Source: Uranotaenia lowii (lineage: Eukaryota; Arthropoda; Insecta; Diptera; Culicidae). Taken from it: a stretch of 64,000 bases of DNA. The DNA lies in the NCBI RefSeq assembly GCF_029784155.1, contig NC_073692.1:423894305-423958304 (forward strand), read 5' to 3'. Under the pieces are notes generated by a model, which did no database searches, had not been told where the DNA came from, and saw only the letters and a program-made list of their open reading frames with translations. The position numbers and the translations under genes are program-made. Shown piece by piece: positions 12,663 through 23,595 of the stretch (position 1 is its first letter; each line of letters begins with the position of its first letter).

Positions 12663-14020
12663 GATGAACAAAAACGACAAGTTGAAATATTTTTTTTTTT
12701 CAAAATTCGGATTTTGCCTTACTTTGAACTACAATATTTTCGACTTGTGTGTTCACAGAGTAGAAACATAAAAGTTTTCGTGAAAATTATTTTTTTGAAC
12801 AAATCTCATCTATTCATTTTTATTACTTTCTATGAAATATTATAGCAGAAGGAACATATTCCCACATATGTATAGGATTGTCATAAAAATTATGTTTCAA
12901 GAGTTTATAATAAGTCCCGTTTTATTTTCGTGAATTGTCCCACTTTTTCTTTAGTTATCTGGTAAGCCGATTTGATTATCCTCACCGGCTAATTGTCCTA
13001 AAATGAGAAATTGTACAGCTCCTCATTTTAGGGATAGTCAGAAAACTTCATGCATCGATCTTTAACCGTTCCTGAGATATCATAGAGAAGGTACAGTTTG
13101 GGTCATATATGTAGACCCTAACCGTAAAGAAAGGTTAAAATTGTATTCACACGCTTGTGGGTTCTAACCTCTAATAATACAACTATTCAGTCCTAAGCTC
13201 TTCTTTCACTGATTCTCGAAAGTGCGTAACAGGGGAAAAGCAGGCTATATGCGCCTATTGAGCAGAATACTAAATTTATCAAATATTACCTCAAGTAGGT
13301 ATGTTTACAAAAACTATCTACACATGAGCAGGCATCTGATTCTATACAATGGTAAAATTATTATGTTCAAAGCTCCTTCAATTTTTGATAGAAAGATTTT
13401 ATTATAACTGTTGTAAAATTTGCCGAACTTCAAACTGTGCGGGCTAAATGAAACTATTGATGTTTAAAGCAAAATTTCTGCTGCTCTGGCAATATTTTCG
13501 TATAATTTCATAAAGCTATTATTTTATAAAAATCTATGTCTTTTATAATTTGATGTAATAAAACAAAAGTTAGGGTTGCCATATTATGACGTCAGTTTAG
13601 GCATAAAAGAAACTTTATCTTTTAATTCGTTGATCAGAGCTAAGTTACGAAGGTTTAATGTACAAAATCATACATTTCTTTTCTTCTATTCAACCTTTTA
13701 TTTTGGGATAGAAGCATTTTTCAAGTATGATGGAAGCATTCAAATCATTGTTTAGCCCTCAGAATAAGTTGATGGGATATATTATCTTGTCGGTCATTCC
13801 ATCCGCTTTCCCTTAACGTTAAATCCGAAAACTTACAGTTGCAGGACGACTACAAAATGTTTTTCAACGTCCCCTTGAAGGAGTTGAGTATTTTTTCTAA
13901 AGTTTGAGCAAAAAAAAAATGCGTCGTTTCTCATTGAGTGATTCTTTTTTCTTCAACTTTGCAAAACCCTCAACGTAATGACAAATTGAAGTTTATAGTG
14001 GTTTATCCAGGCAAATGTAA
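12663..14020. other. AT-rich unique sequence, no gene seen
   Basis: No convincing coding region, RNA gene or paired transposon ends. A fragment TAGGGTTGCCATAT near 13573 resembles the terminal motif of other MITEs in this window, but no matching right end was found. Confidence 0.55.
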
Positions 14021-14024
14021 CGTT

Positions 14025-14230
14025 ACACGATTTTTCTTTGAAACGTGTGATCAGCATCTAATTGCTAAGTTTTAGTGAATCTCGTTTTTGAGCTTTTTTT
14101 CAATAGATTAAAGCATTTTTTTTTCGTTCAGAGCATTGGAGAAAAAGGCTTAAATCTGATAAAAAAAAAAGCTTGAATATGAGAGATGTTTTCCACACGG
14201 CTTCTATTGGTTGCATCCGCCTGGGTATAT
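14025..14230. repeat. Dispersed repeat of unknown family, copy 1
   Basis: About 200 bp resembles 17941-18125: GAATCTCGTTTTTGAGC, a T-rich stretch, GAGCATTGGAGA, AATCTGA, then GAGATG, CCACACGGCTTCTAT and a GCATCC end. The middle is partly self-complementary (GAATCTC with GAGATG, AAGCTTTTTTTC-like with GAAAAAAAGCTT-like), so a foldback MITE is possible. Target duplications were not resolved. Confidence 0.6.
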
Positions 14231-17200
14231 CAAATTTGCTGTGAACAAGGAAATTTAAAGGCGATTCCTCATTACAAAGCTGTGAAACTTTTCTCATAAC
14301 TATTTCCATAGCAATAGCTAAGTATGACATCCTATCGAACAAATGCAGTGATACTCTGAAATAAAGTTGTGCAAACTGTTACAATGCGGAAGGAAACGTT
14401 GAATTCGTGACCGTTAGCCATCCTGCGCAGCCATTCAATATAGGAACCTACAACAAACCCCGGAGGGTGAAAGGTCCTGCCCGTCTGTGGTTGGAGGAGG
14501 AACAAGGATGGTGTGCCACTTCCGGAGGCGGATTTGAATGAGAATGTGTCCCAGTTCTTGTTATTGTTGTTCGACGTTTCATTCGCGTTCGCTAATCGGA
14601 GGGTGTGCCATTATTACACATGCACCCTGGTCATTCCCAAAGCGCTTCGCAGACGGCAAACGGACCCGGGTTTTATTGCAGGTCATCCATCAGGCTTATT
14701 ATTTTTGTATTGCAATCGCTGTGGCTGTGGCTGTTTGGTCCTGGCTTGTTGGGTGATTTCCGTGTGAGTTGTTCCTGGCCGTTTGGTAGCAATGAACCGC
14801 AAAGGACCAGAAGAAGAGTAGGTTTGAGGTTATGATGATGGGGGCGACAAACGGCGAGCTGCTCGTAGCTATTATTCCTACGTTCAACTAAATGAGCTTA
14901 ATTACGGATGTTAGTTTTTATTGCGGTACGTCCGAACACAATTGAAACTATGTTGCCACCTCATTCCCGGGCTTGAATGTGGTCCTGCTGCGGTCAGAAA
15001 TTCTGCGGATTAGATGGAAGTTTGTTGCGTTATTCATTCCCGCTGATTTATGCAATGCGAAGATTGACTTTCTGGCTGTTATATAATGTATTTTAGACAC
15101 AAATAAAAAAAAAATAAGTAAATCAATAACGCAGCTTTTAAGCATTAATATGAAATTTCAAGGAAATAAAACTTTAAAAAATTTGTTCACAAAACCATGG
15201 CCATCGAAAGCAATCGATCTTATCTACTTCCCAATTCACCGTTTAAGGCAAATGCATATTTTGACAGCAATCTAATCAATCAAGCTGACCCGCCACCAAT
15301 TTTGCTTCCCTTCATTGTGGATTCTGAAATCAAGTTCTGGCTGATGGACAGCTACACGAACCCGAGACCAACGACGGCCATGTCCTCTGCCATGTCATCC
15401 ATCTTTCCGTTTCCCCGATCTGATCCGGTCGATCCTGAAAAGTCCCAGTTGCGACATGCGTTTTGTACCGCTCATTCTAATGCAAATTGAAAAATGTAGA
15501 ACACACCGAAACTTTTTGGCCACGACTTGAAACGCCTCCTTCCGGATCCGCCTCCGTCTGTGAATGTTTTTTTCTCTTTTATTTCTCGGAGGCTCAGGGC
15601 AGTTAGTTGACATCGGCCTTGATTTCCCAGGGCTGTCGATGGAAAATGCTGACCTACCACACTGATTAGCATATTATGTTAAACGGTGCCCAAAAGTTGA
15701 CTCATTGCTGCTGCTGAGCTCCATCGGGATTAACATGAACTCTCGCTGTCCGCTGAAATGGCGAAATGGAGATTTTCTTTAGAATGTTCGGAATGAAAAT
15801 GAATAGGCCAGGATAATTGAAGCTTGTTGGCTTGAAATAAGACATTGAAGTTTATTTTGAACCGAGATGAAAATTTAAACATCTCTTTGCCATAAAAATA
15901 ATTAAAATAATTACCTAAGACTCTTGATGCCATCCATTGGATCGTACAGTTAAACTGAACTAATTTGATTTGACAATTTTCCCAGCGAAAAATTTGTTAT
16001 TTATTTACCTTCAGTATATTCTCCACAAAAAAAAGTGATTTATTTCTAGCCTGTGGCTATTTGCAGCATGATGTCCTATCCTACAAATCCAGTTTCAGTC
16101 ACCATAAAAATCAATAAACCATGTATAATAATGATCTACCGTTTCAACCGTTGAACGTTGTTCTGTTCTCTCCATGCATATGAAATAATTTCGCAAACAT
16201 CACAAAACTGCCAAACCGGGCCACGAGCAACTGTCCCTGTCCTTTTGTCCGTGAAAGTGCATGACGAATTCCCTCGTCGTGGGATCGAGTGAAATTCTGG
16301 ACCGGAAATGCAGAAGCATAAACTTTCTCGTATCATATTTTCCCGAGCCATGCCCTCCTCCCGCTCTCGATGCATACCCGGTAAATTTGAATCGGCAGAG
16401 AGGTAACTCAAATCGCCAGAGGGATCGTAACGATCTCTCAGGCGATTTTGCATCATCACATCGTTAGAGAGGAACACACCATACGCGTGCCTTGGGTGAG
16501 TGCCACGAATTAAGCTAAGACACGCCCTCCAGAGAAACACACGAACACAATCCGAATCGTGTTTCTATGTTTCCCTCCGAGACGCGTGTTCGCCTGCCTG
16601 AGAAGTCGACAGCTACGATTGAAAGCACACACGGGACACGGGGACAAAATGCGACCACACCGCACGAGTGTACAATTCAAACTGATTCCGCATGTACGCA
16701 TTCGTATTTGTTGCCTCTAGGTATCTCGGCAGGACAAACCGAATGAAAATATTTGCGTTCTTGGAGTGTCGCCGAAGTTAACCGTTTTATTCTAAGTTCG
16801 GTGACTCAACTCTCAATATTTTGCATGCTCTGTCGATTTCTGAGAGGACGCGCTTACTGGGTAGTTGCAATCAATGGTCTGGTCAAACTAAAAGCACGAG
16901 TGCTCACACACGAAATATTCAACCACCTTATACATTAATATAATGTGTGTGCATGTTTGGGTGTGTTGCATGCAAAGATTTCTTTGAAATCAAATTGTTT
17001 GTTTAAGTTTTCTCAAACAGTCATTTCATGAAATTCTTAAAATATTGAATTGAAATTAATTATACCTTCTTTTTTCCGTTGCTCTGTATAAGGCCTTAAG
17101 AGCCAGAAATGTTAAAAATGAGAAAAACTGTGAAAAAAATATAAAAGAATGAAAACTCAAAGATGGTTATTCGTACTGGCCTCCTCGATTTCCGAATTTA

Positions 17201-17940
17201 ACGGAAATTATCATGAAAAAAAAAACATCTAAGGTTTTTTGAAAGCCTAAATTACGATTATAAATCTGCTGTTAAATTTTGATGAACAAGTTTTTTCCAA
17301 GTCTTTGTCTTATTTTTGATAAAAAATTCCTAGGTTTTGAACAAATTTTAACGGATACTGCCAGGATTTTGGTTGACAATTTTTAATTAAATGCCCGGAT
17401 TTTGCTACGTTTTTAAATAAAATAGCCCGGATTTAACCAGCTAATATACGTGTTGAAATAATTCTGGCAACCTTATATTATGTTACCTTCTATTTCTTTA
17501 AAGGGATGCTATATAAGTACCAAACAAGTGAGTCTACGGTTCATGCGCAAGCACTTATTATAGCCTCAAAACCTAACGTTCAGTTCACGAAGACTCAAGT
17601 AAACAATGATTAGAAATAACGCTAACAATCGCATTGTGTTTAAACTGAAGATGCGTAATTCTATGTTCACAATCAATCTTATTATCTAGGTTACCTTATA
17701 GTCAAAAAATAAGTTGCGTACTTGCAGAGGTGAAGTGTTTCGAGTAGCAAGCTGTTGTTGATGATGGCTCTCTTTTTGAAAGCTACAAGCCAATTTTCAC
17801 AGTCCACAATCATTGGACACTCATTCGTGAGTTCCATTAGTTGACAAACAAAATTTGAGAAAGCACTTCCATGCCATGGACACTCCTCCGACATTCACTG
17901 GTTCATGTGTCACTTGCTCCCAAGGGGATGCAATGATATA
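14231..17940. other. Unique sequence with GC-richer islands, no gene recognised
   Basis: Islands of higher GC lie near 14450-14900, 15190-15660 and 16140-16900 inside AT-rich DNA. Small open frames exist (97 codons + at 15197; 134 codons - at 16136-16540) but show no domain, signal peptide or convincing codon pattern. The islands could be regulatory DNA or non-coding exons; the sequence alone does not decide. A lone CTGGCAACCTTA near 17465 resembles a MITE end without a visible partner. Confidence 0.5.
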
Positions 17941-18125
17941 GGTTTTTTCTATGTATCGTGTGACCAACATCTATTTGCTAAGTGTGAATCTCGTTTTTAA
18001 GCTTTTTTTCTTCAGATTTAAGCTTTTTTTGCGTTGAGAGCATTGGAGATGAAAGCTAAAATCTGAGAAAAAATCTTAAATCTCAGAGATGTGCTCCACA
18101 CGGCTTCTATAACGCTGCATCCCCG
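17941..18125. repeat. Dispersed repeat of unknown family, copy 2
   Basis: Second copy of the repeat at 14025-14230, same orientation. It shares GTGAATCTCGTTTTT, GAGCATTGGAGA, AAATCTGA, the GAGATG motif and CCACACGGCTTCTAT. The two copies are clearly diverged by substitutions and small indels, so the duplication is not recent. Confidence 0.6.
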
Positions 18126-18167
18126 TGCTTGCTCCCAGTAGCGCTTTCATACATTCGTTGTCGCAAC

Positions 18168-19065
18168 CAGCGTTACCACATATACAGATTTTTCTGTAAG
18201 TATACAGATTTTTTGGAAATTTTCAAACACAGAATCTGTATACACAGATTACAGATAATTGGAAATTTATACAGATTTCATACAGATTTTCAGAAATTTA
18301 GAGATTTTCCAAGATATTTTGATTAAATTTTGAGTCAATAATCATCTACTTTGATGACTCAATCATCCATCAATTATCACGCTTGCAAATAAGGAAAAAC
18401 TTCCAGAAAAGAGTTCGGAATACAATGCAATACAACAAGCAAAGGGTTGAAGAAAGTTTAAAACCTGTGTTTAAGAATCATATACCAAAATTGATCATTG
18501 CATTATAGGAAATGTAACTTTTAAAGGATAAAGACTATCGACACAATGTTCAAATCCCAACTGATTGTTAAACCCCAGAGGACACTGATCGTTATATTTA
18601 ACAGAATATATCGACCTATATTTTGTCCTTTACAATTAATCGGACAAAGTTAAACCAAAAACGGTTCGCGTAAACAAAATGTCTGGTTTAACACTGGTTT
18701 GACATGTCGCACAAATAGTAGCCCGCAGTAATGAGCAGCGTAGTCCAAATGAGTCCGGTACGCATTATAAAAAGGTCCCCGTAGTGTAGGATAATGTACT
18801 AGAACTAGAAATAACATAACGCATCAAGGGTCCGCATCAAAAGTCCGCATGAGTGCCAAACTGGAGAAGACCGGGAAACGGATCAGCACTAATGCTGATC
18901 TGAGACGTGTGTCGGCAAAACAAGCCACAAATCACGACACGTAGTTCAGCGTAAGTATCCGGAATGAACAATTTTTATACAGATTTCAATACAGATTTTT
19001 GAGATTTTTTACAGATTAAAAAGATTTTTTGGCTCGAAAATACAGATTTAAATGTGGCAACGCTG
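18168..19065. mobile_element. Non-autonomous hAT-like element (898 bp)
   Basis: Ends are CAGCGTTACCACAT on the left and ATGTGGCAACGCTG on the right, a near-perfect 14-bp inverted repeat. A perfect 8-bp target duplication GTCGCAAC lies at 18160-18167 and 19066-19073. Eight-base duplications and CAG-starting ends are hAT hallmarks. The subterminal regions are rich in ACAGATTTTT-type motifs in both halves. No transposase frame is present, so it depends on an autonomous relative. Confidence 0.9.
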
Positions 19066-19423
19066 GTCGCAACACATATTCCACTTCTAGGTATAGGTTA
19101 ACACTGCCATACTACGGGTGGCATTCGTCAGTAACAGCATCTATTTAAAAGCTTTAAAACTGTAAGAGTTGTGCACTGAATTGCATGTTGAGGTCATACC
19201 TTCGAGGTGTACGTATTCGTGTACGATTCGGGCTGGTTTTAGAGGATAATCACACGTAGGTATTTCGATTTTGCCTTTCCTTGTCTGAACCTTTGGATAG
19301 AGCATTCTTGTGGGAAAGATCTTGACTCGGGATAAATTAAAAGTTTCCCTGATGTTGGTATGCTATTAGGCTTGGTAGTGATGTTAGAACTTTCCTACTC
19401 GTGCTGTCAACGAAAAGTTCTAC

Positions 19424-19550
19424 AGCCCGTTGCGTAGAGGATAGCCTTCAAGTCTTCTAAACCAGCGGGCATGAGATCGAATCCCGGTCACGGCATACAT
19501 AGCATACTTTCTGTGGGTTGGTGGTTTTAGCATTTTAGCACCATCATATC
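19424..19550 (+). mobile_element. SINE family A, 5' half (interrupted copy)
   Basis: This is the tRNA-like head of the SINE also found at 8880-9113: CCCGTTGCGTAGAGGATAGC and ATCGAATCCCGGTCACGGCA, followed by the start of the body. It stops at ATCATATC (19543-19550), which is repeated at 21887, where the SINE resumes. The gap between the halves is the foldback hAT element. Confidence 0.85.
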
Positions 19551-19924
19551 CAGGGAAGCAAATCCAACTGATCTGATACTGATAACTGATTTATCCCTAG
19601 TGTTACACTTAGCGATAAATATGAGAAAGCGATTGCTTCTCATCTGTTTCCATTGACGATAAAGATAACTCGCTACATGTTATTTTGTCTCCGACGGTCC
19701 ACCAACAGATGAAAAAATTTCGAAATGCTCACACTGAAGCAAACCGGCTGAATCGATTATAACATCAGCAGAAAAGGCTAACTGAAATAGTTAAATAGAT
19801 ATGTGGTAAATTTTGAAATTCTCGGGCGCAACGTCTAAAGAAGGCGCTCGTCGCGATGATTAATCAATGTTTGAAGGTTCTGGTAAGTAGTAATAGTTAA
19901 AACAGATTAGTGATGATTAACGGC

Positions 19925-20790
19925 ACGAGTACCGCGAGAAATGAGTTTCGCTCCGATTAAGACTTGCGACCCCTCTAGTGAAAGGGTTTGACTTGTAGAT
20001 GACGAAAAAAGGTGTCGCGAGATCGCTAGTACAAGCTACTAATGTTAGTACCGCGAGAAATCAGTTCAGCTCCGATTTCAACTTGCGACCGGTCAAGTGA
20101 AAGGGTTTGACTTATAGGCGACAAAAAAAGGTGTCGCGAGATCGCTAGTACAAGCTACTAGTGTTAGTACCGCGAGAAATCAGTTTAGCTTCGATTTCAA
20201 CTTTCGACCGGTCAAGTGAAAGGGTTTGACTTGTAGATGACGAAAAAAAGTATCGCGAGATCGCTAGTACAAGCTACTAGTGTTAGTACCGCGAGAAATT
20301 AGTTTAGTTCCGATTTCAATTTTCGACCGATCAAGTGGAAGGGTTTGACTTGAAGATGACGAAAAAAAGTGTCGCGAGATCGCTAGTACAAGCTACTAGT
20401 GTTAGTACCGCGAGAAATTAGTTTAGCTCCGATTTCAACTTGCGAGCCCTCTAGTGAAAGGGTTTGACTTGCAGATGACGAAAAAAAGTGTCGCGAGATC
20501 GCTAGTACAAGCTACTAGTGTTAGTACCGCGAGAAATTAGTTTAGCTTCGATTTCAACTTTCGACCGGTCAAGTGGAAGGGTTTGACTTGTAAATGGCGA
20601 GAAATAGTTATGCGAGTTCGCTAGTACAAGCTACAAGTGTTAGTACCTCGAGAAGCTTCTCGTTGTAATCGGAGTTAGTTTAAACTAGTTAGTTTAGCTC
20701 CGATATAAACTTTCAACCGGTCAAGTGAAAGGCTTCTAGGTGACGAAAATTTGAATTGTGAGTTCGATTGATCAAGATACTAGTGTCATT
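19925..20790 (+). repeat. 119-bp tandem array, left arm of the foldback
   Basis: Units begin TAGTACCGCGAGAAAT at about 19927, 20046, 20165, 20284, 20403, 20522 and a decayed one at 20641, giving a strict 119-bp period. Each holds AAGGGTTTGACTTG and TCGCGAGATCGCTAGTACAA. Two sequence classes occur: GACCGGTCAAGTG and GACCCCTCTAGTG. The last units near the centre are degenerate. Confidence 0.95.
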
Positions 20791-20884
20791 ACTAGTAGGA
20801 ATAATCTACTAGTACTAAGTTGTACAAGCTTGTATCAAGAAACTGCTTAAATAAATTCTCATCAATTTCTTCCCTTTTAATAAT

Positions 20885-21620
20885 TGGGTCGCAAGTTGAA
20901 ATCGAGCTAACCTATTTTCTGTCGGTTTTAACTCTAGTAGCTTGTACTAGCGATCTCGCGACACTATTTTTCGTCATCTGCAAGTCAAACCCTTTCACTA
21001 GAGGGGTCGCAAGTTGAAATCGGAGCTAAAATAATTTCTCGCGGTACTAACACTAGTAGCTTGTACTAGCGATCTCGCGACACTTTTTTTCGTCATCTTC
21101 AAGTCAAACCCTTTCACTCGACCGGTCGAAAGTTGAAATCGAAGCTGAACTGATTTCTCGCGGTACTAACACTAGTAGCTTGTACTAGCGATCTCGCGAC
21201 ACTTCTTTTCGTTATCTACAAGTCAAACCCTTTCACTAGAGGGGTCGAAAGTTGAAATCGGAGTTAAACTGATTTCTCGCGGTACTAACACTAGTAGCTT
21301 GTACTAGCGATCTTGCGACACTTTTTTTCGTCATCTACAAGTCAAACCCCTTCACTTGACCGGTCGCAAGTTGGAATCAAAGCTAAACTAATTTCTCGCG
21401 GTACTAACACTAGTAGCTTGTACTAGCGATCTCGCGACACTTTTTTTCGTTACCTAAAAGTCAAACCCTTTCACCAGAGGGGTCGCAAGTTGAAATCGGG
21501 GCTAATCTAATTTCTCGAGGTACTAGCACTAGAAACTTGTACTAGCGATCTGCTAACACTAATTTCGTCATCTACAAGTCAAACCCTTTTACTAGACGGG
21601 TCGCAAATTACAATCGGAGG
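20885..21620 (-). repeat. 119-bp tandem array, right arm of the foldback
   Basis: About six units of the same 119-bp repeat in reverse orientation. CTTGTACTAGCGATCTCGCG recurs at about 20941, 21060, 21179, 21298, 21417 and 21536 (the last decayed). The CACTAGAGGGGTCG and CACT(T/C)GACCGGTCG classes alternate through most of the arm, suggesting a 238-bp dimer. Between the arms (about 20790-20885) is a short AT-rich loop region. Confidence 0.95.
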
Positions 21621-21886
21621 TTTAATAAACGAAACCATCTATTGAATTAAACAAATAAATCTGAATGCAAAAAATGACCAATCTTTTCTTGTTACTACTT
21701 GCGAGGAAGGGAGAACTTATCCTTAACGTTACACTTACCGATAAGTTTGAATCGGAATGCAAAACTAATCAAGAGTAAATTTGTTAATGATGAGTATGAG
21801 TACAGTACACTGGTGTATGAAAATCTCCTTCACGGGTGTTTTCATCGGCAAGTTCTAACGAAAGATAACGATTTTTTTATTCCCTG

Positions 21887-21990
21887 ATCATATCCTCGAA
21901 AGATGTACGCTTAAAGTTCAGAATAAAGGGATCTCTTCGAGGAAACATCAAGTTTCATTGAGATCATGTTTGTGTTTGTGTTCGTTTAAA
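21887..21990 (+). mobile_element. SINE family A, 3' half (interrupted copy)
   Basis: Body and tail of the SINE whose head is at 19424-19550: CTCGAAAGATGTACGCTTA, AACATCAAGTTTCATTGAGA, and the tail TGTGTTTGTGTTCGTTT with an A-run. It starts with the ATCATATC target duplication of the inserted hAT-type element. Confidence 0.85.
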
Positions 21991-22217
21991 AAAAAATGTT
22001 GATGTTGTCAATGTTGTTCGTTTAACATAGGGTTACCATATCTCGCGACACTAAAAAGCGTACATTAAGATCATTTATCAAAAAGTCAGGAGAAACGTTG
22101 AACTGTAAAACCCCGTTCAGCCAAACTCCAGTTTTCTGAGCTCCCGCGGTTATCCCAGCCATCAGGTTAACGCAAGATTCAGAAGCTTTGCGTCTGGATG
22201 GTATGCAAAAGGATGTA

Positions 22218-22696
22218 CAGTAGAACCCCGCTTACCCGAGGTAATGGGGGGAAGGACCACCTCGGATAAGTGAAACCTCGGATTAAACGAAATACATTGA
22301 CAAACTCAACACTTTTGCTCTGGTTTTGCATATCATTCAGGCGCATAGCTCGATTCTTCAATACATGGATTTTGAACTTGCCAAAAATGTCAATTGAATA
22401 GGTATCTTTTTTTAGGAATTTAACTCATTGAGGTCATTTTTCCTCAAGATTTAATACTTAACCCTTCGTTTCATAAAGTAAAAAATTTGCAACAATTAAT
22501 GTATGAAAAAAGTGAAAAATCGTAATTTCTTTTAATTTTTTTTCTTGATGAACACATCATTTGAAACTGTTTGAAATGATTTTTAACGAAATATAAAAAT
22601 TCATGAAATGAAGGGTTAATCATATCGCGATGATAAAATACATTTTTACATGGATTTTAAAAGAAAATAGTATTTCGGATAAGCAGGGTTCTACTA
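22218..22696. mobile_element. pogo/Tigger-like MITE (479 bp)
   Basis: The left end CAGTAGAACCCCGCTTACCC matches the complement of the right end (TAGTAGAACCCTGCTTATCC) with few mismatches. It is flanked by TA at 22216-22217 and 22697-22698. CAGT-starting ends with a TA target are typical of pogo/Tigger elements. It lies inside the 22031-23138 element and itself holds a TTAA-flanked MITE. Confidence 0.8.
22462..22615. mobile_element. piggyBac-like MITE (154 bp)
   Basis: Ends CCCTTCGTTTCAT and ATGAAATGAAGGG form an inverted repeat directly flanked by TTAA at 22458-22461 and 22616-22619. CCC-starting ends with a TTAA target duplication are the piggyBac signature. It is the innermost of three nested elements. 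Confidence 0.82.
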
Positions 22697-23140
22697 TACA
22701 TACTTTGTGCTATCTGAGGCACCGAGATATTTTAATCCAATCAAAAACTATTCATGTCTTCGATGTTATGTGACTTACATGACAGTTATAAATTTTCTTT
22801 TAAAGTATTCTTGTACAATACCTTAATTTTGTGCATATTGATAACTGCTTGCATACTCAAAGGCGCTTATCGCGCTCACTGTTTATAACGACAAAAATGC
22901 ATGATTATTAGAACAAAATGTTAAAGTAATTTGTTATTAGCTGTATTCCTTTTGTAGTTTTTGCATAAGATGTAAAACAACTTCATAAAATGGAAGAAAT
23001 ACGTCGGTTTTTATGATCAAATGTCTTTCAAAAAAAAAAAAAGAGTACATTTGGTAAAATTTCCCAAAAAGAAGAGTACGCCCATTTTTCGATCGAAAAA
23101 GAGTACATGTACTCTTAAAAGAGTACGTATGGTAACCCTA

Positions 23141-23593
23141 AATTTTAACAATTCTTGATTTATTTTTACCTTAACATGCAACAGCCACTTTTTTTTTAAA
23201 CAACCTGAATTGTTCTCCACGGTGTAGTAACTTTAACTTTATATTTCACCACAATGTTTCAACGGTTCACTAGTCGATGTGACTCCTGGTCAGCTCCTTT
23301 TAATAATGGGGTGGTACAGAAGTGATGTGGGGAACTATTTTTTCGCAGGTGGTTTTAACAGACGTAGATGGATTCTCCTGACATTTCATGTTTGATGATG
23401 TTTAAAAAAAACAGGGCGTGTCCATTACTTTGAATTTTTTTTTCAATTTCAATTCAATTCAAGGTTTTTAACATATAAACAGCATTCGTTACAGAACGTA
23501 CGGTAATACATCTTCGCTTAACTACCGAAAGAAATTTTTGTGGATAGAAAAATATCCACGAAAATTTCTTTAAAGCTTCTTTTGTTATCTTAG
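23141..23593. other. AT-rich sequence, nothing recognised
   Basis: No gene or paired transposon ends were seen. A short imperfect hairpin (GAAATTTTTGTGGATA with TATCCACGAAAATTTC) lies near 23530-23572. Confidence 0.5.
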
Positions 23594-23595
23594 TA

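Larger units (their letters stand above)
19551..21886. mobile_element. Foldback hAT-type element with inverted tandem arrays (2,336 bp)
   Basis: Left end CAGGGAA and right end TTCCCTG are flanked by an exact 8-bp target duplication ATCATATC (19543-19550 and 21887-21894), which fits the hAT superfamily. Removing it rejoins the two halves of a SINE; the intact copy at 8880-9113 acts as an empty-site control. No transposase is present. The interior is two arrays of a 119-bp unit in opposite orientation, able to form a hairpin with arms of 700-800 nt. Outside the arrays, a 34-bp motif containing GTTACACTTA occurs in direct orientation at 19591-19624 and 21717-21750. Confidence 0.9.
22031..23138. 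mobile_element. TA-flanked DNA element with GGGTTACCATA ends
   Basis: Left end GGGTTACCATA and right end TATGGTAACCC form an 11-bp inverted repeat flanked by TA on both sides (22029-22030 and 23139-23140). The total of 1,108 bp includes a nested pogo-type MITE. No transposase is visible. TA targets suggest a Tc1/mariner-type mobiliser, but the short inverted repeat keeps the family assignment open. Confidence 0.7.

Noticed and set aside
15197..15490. 97-codon plus-strand open frame with ATG in good context
   Set aside because: No recognisable family and no supporting neighbour; length is within chance for this composition.
16136..16540. 134-codon minus-strand open frame
   Set aside because: No domain or homology recognised; opposite-strand frames are open in the same GC-richer island.
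19927..21620. Two unrelated tandem arrays
   Set aside because: The second is the reverse complement of the first with the same 119-bp period; they are arms of one foldback element.
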